In this document: positions 56,195-64,000 of the stretch, piece by piece | Layout: each line of letters begins with the position of its first letter | Numbering within the stretch: the first letter of the stretch is position 1 | Assembly (NCBI GenBank): GCA_021399435.1 | Contig: JAJTUP010000102.1 | Location: forward strand, 62,001 to 126,000 | Direction of reading: 5' to 3' | DNA length: 64,000 bases | Source of the DNA: Diaporthe sp. PMI_573 | Taxonomy: Eukaryota > Ascomycota > Sordariomycetes > Diaporthales > Diaporthaceae | The notes under the pieces: model-generated | What the model saw: the letters and a program-made list of their open reading frames with translations, nothing else | The model's database searches: none | Told to the model about the DNA's origin: nothing | Program-made: the position numbers and the translations under genes

Positions 56195-57137
56195 ATGACG
56201 CAGACGGACGCCGATACGGACAGGGAGGAGACATTATTCGGCAATAGCCATGAGCCAAGCAAGCAGAACTCCGAGGTATTCCACAACTCCTACTCTAACG
56301 CCGCGTATAATTTGGAGCATGACGGGGAGTAGCCACTTTCGTGCGAAATGATCGTGACTAACTCCTGTGCCTTGGTGCCCGGCCGACTAACGTAAACAGC
56401 AACGGCACTGGCCCAAGTCAGAGGTCAACGCTCCCAAAAGCCCTCAAGGATCACTGAAGAAGGCGCTTGCCACCAATAAGGTCGGCAAGGGATACGGCGG
56501 AGACGAGGCCAGCGCCGTCAGCGCTTCCAGTACTTCCAGCACCAGCACCACGGCGGACCTTGCCCCAGCTGGCCCCGATCCTCCAGCCACGGCAGCATCC
56601 GCCGGCGCCAGAGCAGCTGGCGCTAGCGAGTTGAGCGAGAGCTCCGGACAGGCTACGTCCAACGACCCTGGAGACCTCGTGGTCCTGGGGGAGCCATACA
56701 CATTCGCTGGCTCAGCCGAGAACCTAAACCCCCGCGTTTCCAACACCGACACATCTGATACAACTCCAGCGTCCGAACATGTGTTTACTGAGGTCGGAGG
56801 TAGTTCCCCCCAGACCCCCGTCAACATGGCAGCCACGGCCCCCGAGCCGCCCAAGCTGGGGAGGAAGCGTATCCGCCCCCTGGATTTCTACGTCCCCATC
56901 AAGCTTGACCTTGGGCAGCCGCCGCTCCCGGAGGCACCATGCACACCAGCGCCTCCGCCGCATCGTCCTTCTACTAGGAAGCGTTGCCACGCGCCTCTTG
57001 TGGTGAAGCCTGCGGGTGGACAACCGTTGCAGGCTGCTGCGTTGGGGGAGAATGTCCTTGATTCACCCTGTTTCATGCGAGGAGAGCGGAGAGATGCATC
57101 GGGAGATTCGTTGGGCACCCTTTCATCGGAAGGCTAG
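56195..57137 (+). CDS. disordered Ala/Ser/Pro-rich protein, 272 residues
   Basis: Best model: exon 56195-56275 (MTQTDADTDREETLFG) joined to 56400-57137. The intron ends in GACTAACGTAAACAG, with a good branch site. The donor GTATTC falls on a codon boundary and keeps the frame; a stop follows if the intron is not removed. The protein is low-complexity (SASSTSSTSTTADLAP, ATAASAGARAAGASE), with a more ordered Arg/Pro segment (RKRIRPLDFYVPIKLDL). It is probably intrinsically disordered. There is no domain and no assigned role. A start inside exon 2 at 56631 is not supported, since the coding pattern extends well upstream of it. Confidence 0.5.
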
Positions 57138-57630
57138 GGCGAATTAATCAGTCCATATGAGATTCCTTCCGGGAACGCAGTGCTGAGGTGCATATACATG
57201 AGTGTCCATAGGCTACCCCTTCTCCTGCCTGGCATTATTAGTTTTTCGTTCATTATGTTAGGCATAGAAGACAGCCAGGCTGGCTCTCAAGTCTCCATTA
57301 CGTGTTAATCTCGTGCAGTTCAGTGACGATGTTAGTAATGGCCTCGACGGCGAGTCTCTCGTCCAGCTGGTCTGTGAATTTGGACAGGGGCCGCCCCGCC
57401 CAACTGAGAAAGGGCTCAAACACAGCACCATCGTAATATCATGGTAGCGACCAGATGAGAAAGCCCTTGCGTCCATTCAGGACCATTTTCCTGACCTTGT
57501 GAAGGATCACAGTATCTCAGAACTTCGCCATGTACACATGTGAGTGTCATTATCCTCACGGCTGGGCTTTCCGCCAGGGCGATGATGACGACTTTGCTGC
57601 TGGCGTCGGAGCAAGAGTGTATTAAGCCTA
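57138..57630. other. intergenic stretch, no gene seen
   Basis: Short overlapping frames between convergent genes. Confidence 0.35.
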
Positions 57631-58149
57631 CTATTTCATGCACCTCAAACGGAACCTGAGAATTTGTGCCAGCCCGGCCCCTGAGGCCTCATGACCTCCA
57701 AGCAAACTGCGCTTCCTTTTTTCCGAAAGTCTTATTTCCTTCACCGGTCTGCAGAAGTCTGTAACTCGTGTCTGAATCCTTCCCTTCAGGAGAAGTAATG
57801 GCGTGGTTGCCGGTCCAGGAGTCGCTGCACTCCGCTTGCGCATCAATTGTGCGTCCCGGTGGTGCAAGCCTCGGGTGCACCAGCGGTGGTTTGTGCCTCC
57901 GTAGTCTACCCGCGCACAAGGACACTTTCCTCGAGAGTGATCCTTCCGAAGCCCCAGACCTGCGATGCCTGAGCCGTTGCGACAGGGTATCGGTTTGTTG
58001 CATTTCCTCCCCCAGGTCGATTGACAACCGTACAGTGAGAGCTTCCACAATGGCTTGACCTTGTGGAACGGCATCCCGTCCATGGAGACGTATCGAACTT
58101 CATAACTAAAGTTGCACCTGCTAGGACGAGCGGATCTTGAGGTAGGCAT
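57631..58149 (-). CDS. uncertain hypothetical gene
   Basis: A minus-strand frame of 172 codons starts MPTSRSARPSRCNFSYEV about 92 bp downstream of a good TATA box. Past codon 35, a second frame on the same strand (VEALTVRLSIDLGEEMQQ, TDTLSQRLRHRRSG) looks more protein-like than the first. The true gene may therefore be spliced or frameshifted between them. I recognise no domain in either frame. The promoter is the best evidence that something is transcribed here. Confidence 0.35.
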   Translation of the reverse strand: MPTSRSARPSRCNFSYEVRYVSMDGMPFHKVKPLWKLSLYGCQSTWGRKCNKPIPCRNGSGIAGLGLRKDHSRGKCPCARVDYGGTNHRWCTRGLHHRDAQLMRKRSAATPGPATTPLLLLKGRIQTRVTDFCRPVKEIRLSEKRKRSLLGGHEASGAGLAQILRFRLRCMK

Positions 58150-58240
58150 GACGCAGCAAACGGTGAAGAGTGAGTTAAAGCTGTAGTGCGCGAGAAGATG
58201 GAAGAGGGTGGGGAGGGAACCAGCGGCGGGAAAGCTTGAC

Positions 58241-58250
58241 TCCTTTTATA
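58241..58250 (-). promoter_or_regulatory. TATA box for the minus-strand gene at 58149
   Basis: TATAAAAGGA on the minus strand lies about 92 bp upstream of the ATG at 58149. Confidence 0.5.
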
Positions 58251-58685
58251 GACATGTGCCGGGCATCTTACCTAAAAGCCTAAGCCAATGGCTTGCCATC
58301 TCTGCGGTGAAGACGCTGGGCAGCCCCTGACCGAGCTAGCTTGATATCTTAAGAGTCCGAGTCCGAGCTAACCTCGGGAGTATTACTACTGGCACCGTAG
58401 CCCCTTCGCTTCAGCCTCGCCTGAAGGCATCCCCGCGGTTATTGGCTACGAATGATTGAGTGCTACACAGCTTATAACGGGGATGGCCCTGGGATAAGTG
58501 CAAGCAAGTGCCCTTGTCCATGCTTTGGACTAGTCTAGTCAGCGAATGTGTGGCTCGTGACGAAGTCTGTGGCCAACGGCACGTCCCGAGGCCGTCCCGA
58601 GGCCTCTTGAGACGCTACCCTGAAGGAGGTACCCTGCCTATCAAGGAAGATCGCTTTAGGCACCCAGTAGGTGAGAGCTCCTGCG

Positions 58686-58693
58686 TATATAAA
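58686..58693 (+). promoter_or_regulatory. TATA box of the sirtuin gene
   Basis: TATATAAA lies about 100 bp upstream of the ATG at 58795. With the minus-strand TATA at 58241 it marks a divergent promoter region. Confidence 0.6.
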
Positions 58694-58794
58694 GCACGGG
58701 CAAGGCCCCCTTTAGGGGGCGGGTGGTCCATCTCCTTTCCCATCCTCGAAACTTTCCACATCTGAACACCATCACAGCACCACGCCTTCCAAAC

Positions 58795-59774
58795 ATGTGG
58801 ACTTGCATTGGCCCCAGCTCGGAGCGCGAGCTCTCTGTGATCGCGCGTCAAGTACACCTGACAAGCAAAGGTATCATGATAACGGGTGCAGGAATCAGCA
58901 CTGCGGCAGGAATTCCGGTACGTCTTTTCCGTGCCTCTTGAAGAGCCATGCTTACAACACGCAGGACTTTCTTTCGAGAGCGGGCTTGTACGCAGATCTT
59001 TTCAGTGAAAATGCCTTGCGTGACGGGGCATCACGACGTCAGCTACAAAAGTCTGCCTTGGAACTGTACCAGGTTGCAAGGTCCAAAAAGCCCACAAGGC
59101 TTCACGGACTGATCAAAGAGCTCTCGAACAGGGGCAAGCTCCTCCGGTGTTATACCCAGAATATCGATATGCTTGAGGCCAAAGCGGGGCTATCCACGGA
59201 TCTGAACAGGCCAGGGGTCGAGTGTGTTCTGCTTCATGGCTCACTTCGCCTCCTGCGCTGCTCGCATTGCTCCCTAACCTTTCCATTGGGCGCCTATGAG
59301 GCCGAACTCTCAGCAGAAGACGATCTGCCCTGTTCAGAATGTGTGGCGTATTCTGCGGCCAGAGAGGCGAAAGGCAGACGTCGCGTATCAGTCGGTATTC
59401 TTCTACCGGATGTCGTCCGAATCGGCCAGCAATTCCATACATCGGGAGAGGTCATCGCGAAAATCAGTCAACAGGATCGAGCCGCAGGTCCAGATTTCCT
59501 TTTCATTGTTGGCACTCAGCTCAAGCGCGATGGGCCGAAGAACTTGGTCAAAATGTTCGTGAGGGAGATAAAGAAGAAAGGAGGCATGGTGGTGTATGTG
59601 AATTTGACAAAACCACAAGCTTTGTGGCGGGGCCTCGTCGACTACTGGGTCAAATGGGACTGTGACGAATGGGCGAATGACCTTGCACAACGTCTATTTA
59701 TGCTACGGATCAAGCGCCAGATTTACTGTTCCAGTCTTGGTTCGAGCCCGGAGCACCCTATTCTGATAGATTAA
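58795..59774 (+). CDS. divergent sirtuin (Hst3/Hst4-like NAD-dependent deacetylase)
   Basis: Exons 58795-58917 and 58965-59774 give 310 residues; the 47-bp intron rejoins ISTAAGIP with DFLSRAGLY. The sirtuin order is complete: GIMITGAGISTAAGIP (NAD-binding), LLRCYTQNIDMLEAKAG, the catalytic His in CVLLHGSL, a zinc site of CSHC and CSEC, PDFLFIVGTQLKRDGPKN, and VVYVNLTKP. Sirtuins remove acyl groups from lysines using NAD; Hst3/4 types act on nuclear histone H3. The usual DFRS reads DFLS, losing an arginine that normally contacts NAD. The enzyme may therefore be altered or inactive. The spacing to the zinc module resembles the Hst3/4 class; this subfamily call is tentative. Confidence 0.85.
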
Positions 59775-62700
59775 AGTTAGAGACTCGAGCGGAGGTAAAT
59801 CCTTCCCAAAAAAAAAATAAAAAAATTCATATAACGCCCAGGATTAAGCGAGAGAGGCGAAAAGGAGTCCGTCGGAACGGGGCCCGCAGAGCCGACCACA
59901 GTTATAACCAATAAACACAGTACAGTAATTGCTGTAAGTAACCCAGAATACCCTCCTCTCAACCCTATTCTAATGTTACTCGGACCCACTTCACATGGCC
60001 CAGTTGCTTAGGATGTAAGAGGTTGTCCGAGGAAGACCTAGGGCTTGCTGTACTGCTTGCTTGAGAGTGCGAATCGACTTTGGTCTCCTGGCACTCGCTC
60101 AACGACCATCTCAACCGGGAATTGTACTTATAAGCAATTTAGTTGAAGTTCGAAACCTGGGGACCCAGAAGGATTGGGTCAGAACCCAACTTGAGGCGGC
60201 TTGCAGCGGAGTGGAGTCTTTGAATACAGTCCCCAGGCCCGAGAATGTTTTTTATAAGATTCAAAAGGTATGCTAGCCTGTCTTGGAAGGCATCGCTCTG
60301 GCGGCACCAACGCGTCTGTGGTCTGGTCAATCACTTCCCTGGGTCGTCAGTTCATCACGCCGCCTATTCAATGGTTGTTCTATGAGTCTCACCGGCAGAT
60401 ATTTTGCCACCACGTGTTTAAGGAATGTGTTATTGGGTTAAGGTTATCAGCAAAGCCGCCCTAGCACTCGGATGACCATCTTTTTGTTTACCATCACATC
60501 ACAATACTCGTCGAGCTTTCTGTTTCCTGTCTTCGTTTCCCGCCTTTTGTTACTACCTTTCCAATTCATGTCTCATGTTCCCAGCCCCCATTCCTCTAGG
60601 ATCTCGTTGGATGTATTGGGCAAAATCATTCTTGGCAATTGCTATTCATACATCTCGTTCAAATGACCTGACGCATCCGGTGAAGCCAATTGGGGGGGGG
60701 GGGGCAGCGTCGACCGGTTGGACACGTACCTCGAGGCACATCGGGCCCGCCAACAATGTGTGCAAGATCTAGCGCAGCACTCCCGATAGACAGGTATATA
60801 CAGGATCACTCAGCCATTTCAGAGTCCTTCTAAAGCGATCAGGACAGGAAAATAAGTATTTGGTGGTACGCAATTCGTCATCGGACCCTCTTATTACCGA
60901 GCTGGACGCGATCACGCAACAGACGATACTCGGGCAATATATTCGTGACTACTGGCGGCCATCCAGGACAACCTGGAGATCAAATACTCTTTTAATCAAT
61001 CGTCTGCGATGTCTGTTTCGACACTGCATCTGATAACGTCCTAATTTTCACCGCTGGACAGAGCGCTATCCAAATGATCCAACCACCACTGCTGAATGCG
61101 TTCCAGTAGAGGAGCTCATGTTCCTTTCTCCGAGTCTCTGACTATTAATATGCTGGCATGGCCCCCTAACGCGTCTCCGCCGAGGTAACAGGCCAGTCAA
61201 TCACGAGGAGGGCCGGCCCAAATATGATTCTGCCGCCCTCAAAGACGGTACACGCTTCGCCTGCCGCTTCAGTCGCGCCAAGAATGGTGCAGCTCGTGAA
61301 GTCCCCGTTACCAGCATCTGCACTACCTGAAGCCAAAGAGCCATTGAAAACTCACTACAACCTCACGAGCTACCACAGACGGGACCGAGGCAAAGCAGAA
61401 TCAAGAACACGCCGGAGACTGGATATACTCTCGACCGACTTAGAAACTGGGTAAACGGTGGAACGCATTCCCGAGCCACTGGCTCTGTTCAAAAGCGTCA
61501 TCATGCTAAGCGCCGCTTCTGTTTGGCCGACCGCCGCCCAGCACGCCAGTTCACGACAGATGTCTCCTCTCGGAAAGAATGGTATATGTTTTCTCCCATC
61601 CTAGTTTGCGTATACCCGGCCCTTGCGTTGCTCCGCTTCTTCAGCATAAACTCTTTCGAGTCCGATTTTAGAACTTGTCTCGAATATCTTATTTCTTTAT
61701 TATATTTTACTGCGGTGAGATATTTGCTACTATCACTCTTGTCGAATACCTACCTCCAAAATACCAACGGTCTACCAGGATACACGAAATGACCATTATT
61801 CCACCTTTGGTGCGCTTCACAGACATGGAAAGCGTTTGCCAAGGCGGTACGCGGAAATACGGGATTCTAAAGCAGTCAATTACTCAAACGATAAGTCCCA
61901 TTTAAGAAGAAAATACCAGGGTGCGCAGGGGTGGTGTGGCGCCCTATGATGTATGCAAGATATAGGGGTCACCTGATGGTCATATGGGGTTGCAAGGGGT
62001 CCGGAAGAGTGCCTCACAAGGACTATCGAAGTAAACAGACCGAGTAAACAGAATTAAGAGATGAGACACTGCCCCAAGTAGAGTGGCAAGGATGCTAAAA
62101 ACGATAATTTCTGTTTTCATGTCTATTATTCCAGAGAGTGGATAGTCTTTTCTCTTTTAACTATCATGAAATACGTTAAAACCTAGAGGAACTGAGTGTC
62201 TTTCTTTCAGGAAACTGCTTAAGTAGGTATATATGGCGGATTTATAAAGAAGCTCTCTTCATCGTATTTGTAATTCCGACAGGTTCTTGTATTTTATTCC
62301 TATCTCATTACAAAATATAGATATATTTTGAATAAAAATAAACACAGTGCGAAGAACGTCTTTATTATGATCACACCAAACCTTTATGGGGTTCAGTAGG
62401 TAACCTGTAGGGTTTATGTTAGTAGTACGGCGCAGAGGTGATACTTGACTGAGTCTCAATGTAAAGACACGATTCCGATATTCGAGAGTATGATCACAGG
62501 CTGTGAAGCTATCCAGTTGTTAGACTGAATACTTAGATTGACGACTGAAGAGTCTGTCCTATGAAAGCTATCTAGCGTGGTGATAACCATGTCCTTATAT
62601 GTTTCGACTCTTCAGTGGCTCGACAGGATCGCCATCGATCCTGACTCGGCCTGACCCTAACCCTGGTCATGACGTGTTCCCGTGACTCCGTACCTCGTTG

Positions 62701-63198
62701 CGAGATTCCTGACGTCGTGGCAGCCGATCCTGGCTGTCTGGGTCACCCGAACGGGTCCCCTTGGTGCCGACGTGCTGATTCATCACAGTCTTGTTTGTTA
62801 TATTGATTCATACCAGGCACTCAACGCTATTTTTAGAGTAGCTCGAGTAAAAATACATCGACTATACCCAATTTTCCGGCTCAGATGCCGCGTCACAAGG
62901 TCCCAACGGCAGCCGCTAAATCTATCAGGAACCCCGGATGCAGGACTGGCGTGAACCTGGATGCAGGACAGGCGTGAACCAGGATTCCGGACAAATCTAG
63001 TTTGAACCAGGCACGGTTATCTTTGTGCTCCCGAGTCCCAGGTCCCGGTTATGATACAAAAGTAGGAGAGGATGAGTCTTCTGCTCCTTTTATAGAGCGA
63101 AGAGGCCTTGAGTGAAATAGCCTTGTATAACGGATAATTAAATCAATTACACTTGCATCAATATTGACTTTCATCTACCCGTCTTTGACCCAGTCCTA
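59775..63198. other. 3.4-kb stretch without a recognised gene
   Basis: No supported gene. It holds an A run near 59808, a run of 13 G at about 60692-60704, a CCTAACCCT-like word near 62653, and short 23-bp tandem repeats at 62936-62981. Frames of up to 90 codons exist (for example 61224-61454, 61523-61792) without domains. Its right end is the promoter of the membrane-protein gene. Confidence 0.4.
62936..62981. repeat. two 23-bp tandem repeats plus a degenerate third
   Basis: Units at 62936-62958 and 62959-62981 begin GGATGCAGGAC and end GGCGTGAACC, with two differences. A third, decayed unit starts at 62982 (GGATTCCGGAC) and ends near TTTGAACCAGG. Confidence 0.8.
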
Positions 63199-63729
63199 AT
63201 GGCGCAAACCTATCGGGGTATGATTATCGCCTCAGACCGGATCCCCGTGTGTTACAACGGAGCAGCTGCGCTGGCATCATGGATTGTACTTGCCGGGTTT
63301 TTCATTCTCCCAGGTACTTTCACCTCGCTACGAGAAAGGTCCTACGCTCTTGGGGATTCTCAGGTGGTAAAGGCTGTAGTGAACATTCCTCTACTGCCTC
63401 TTGCGGGTATCTGCTATCTAATAGGCATTCTATCGCTAGCTAGCCTTTGGTTTAAGTTTAGATACAACTATATTTGGGTTCTAAATCACATATTCTAGTA
63501 AGTTATATACATATATATGTAAAAATATTTAAATATTAACATATATGCTAGCCCTGGTATATATAACTGTATAAGTGGCCTCATCACCCTTATTATCAAC
63601 ATATACACAGCTCGAGATGGTACTTGGTCTCCCACAGCCTGGGTTACTTTAGGGACTGTTTCATTCTCACTTATATTCACGACAATTGTATCCTGCTTTT
63701 ATAAGTTTAAGCTAGTCCAGAGTACTTGA
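63199..63729 (+). CDS. four-helix membrane protein, paralogue of 48049-48579
   Basis: Exons 63199-63497 and 63552-63729 give 158 residues; the intron runs from GTAAGT to GCTAG. Membrane segments lie at about 20-42 (AALASWIVLAGFFILPG), 58-85 (VVNIPLLPLAGICYLIGILS), 106-124 (CISGLITLIINIYTA) and 133-153 (TLGTVSFSLIFTTIVSCF). It shares SWIVLAGFFIL, PLAGICY and YTARDGTWSPTAWVTLG with the copy at 48 kb, which is on the other strand. The split site is at the equivalent position in both. No family is recognised. Conservation of both frames suggests the pair is under selection or recently duplicated. Confidence 0.72.
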
Positions 63730-63920
63730 TTGACCTTTTTCTAATAAATAAGGACACATAAAGTATCTCCAACAAGGGTATGTATTGGAAACAACACTTT
63801 AAGTGAGTTAAATATCCTAAAAGACATGTGCGTACAAGCAAATAGCGTGCGTGAGGACTTTTATTACGTCTTGAGCTTGTCATCGACCAGCTGCGCAGGC
63901 GGCGGCGGCGTTGCGATCGC
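63730..63920. other. short A/T-rich gap
   Basis: It holds the 3' flank of the membrane-protein gene and, possibly, the last codons of the gene that enters from the right edge (QLVDDKLKT on the minus strand). A TAG separates these from that frame. Confidence 0.3.
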
Positions 63921-64000
63921 CTAGATCTTCGGTGTATTCGGCTCTAGGTAACGGATGTTAGCGGCCCCGCCGACCACGCAGGGCGGAGGGGACCTCTTCG
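63921..64000 (-). CDS. possible C-terminal end of a gene entering from the right edge
   Basis: The minus strand is open from the window edge to a TAG at 63921, reading PPPCVVGGAANIRYLEPN and TPKI. Beyond the stop the same frame continues as a coding-like tail (AIATPPPPAQLVDDKLKT). The real end may therefore lie further left, with the TAG either removed by splicing or being a mutation. Too short to identify. Confidence 0.25.
   Translation of the reverse strand, partial: KRSPPPCVVGGAANIRYLEPNTPKI

Noticed and set aside
1..64000. CRISPR array, insertion sequence, prokaryotic operon or riboswitch
   Set aside because: Spliced genes and fungal families throughout; no regularly spaced repeat-spacer units were seen.

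Overview
The window is from a filamentous ascomycete nuclear genome (Pezizomycotina; probably Sordariomycetes, though the class is inferred). The grounds are short GT-AG introns of about 45-125 bp, a Zn2Cys6 regulator, a highly reducing polyketide synthase (HR-PKS) fragment, 2EXR, BTB and Est1-type domain genes, a sirtuin, and relics of pogo/Fot1 and hAT transposons. No rRNA, tRNA or CRISPR was seen. Genes are spread over both strands and separated by long non-coding stretches, which reads as an accessory or gene-poor compartment.

Layout. 1-8.5 kb: a partial gene at the left edge, a coiled-coil gene, and a very large GC-rich NFX1-type zinc-finger SF1 helicase of about 1,950 residues. The helicase carries two apparent frame breaks: a run of 12 G after the start and an 8-bp tandem duplication near the end. 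9-13 kb: a pogo/Fot1 transposase remnant, a secreted HD-domain (cyanamide hydratase-like) gene with a 1-nt frame break, and a 0.4-kb A/T-only repeat. 13.2-17.2 kb: the C-terminal part of an HR-PKS (half DH, ER, KR, ACP) whose 5' part is missing beside the same A/T repeat motif. 20.3-23.4 kb: an intact six-exon Zn2Cys6 transcription factor with degenerate ~90-bp repeats upstream. 25.6-26.8 kb: an internally deleted hAT element with terminal inverted repeats and a perfect 8-bp target duplication.

30.6-44.7 kb: a broken regulator relic running into an unknown ORF, a BTB protein, an intact four-exon Est1-type protein of 1,316 residues, a 2EXR protein, a small secreted cysteine-containing protein, and three small proteins of which one looks transthyretin/HIU-hydrolase-like. 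46.5-49.4 kb: a soluble HMG-CoA-reductase-like enzyme, a four-helix membrane protein and a small MADS-like ORF. 50.5-54.5 kb: two broken inverted-orientation copies of the Est1-type gene. 56-64 kb: a disordered protein, an uncertain ORF, a divergent sirtuin, 3.4 kb with no gene seen, and a second copy of the four-helix membrane protein in opposite orientation to the first.

The main theme is local duplication and decay. Three Est1-type copies (one intact), a pair of membrane-protein paralogues, three genes with small frame-breaking indels, and a truncated PKS and regulator lie among transposon scars. There is no clear co-regulated gene cluster. A functional link between the truncated PKS, the Zn2Cys6 factor and the HMG-CoA-reductase-like enzyme is conceivable but unproven.
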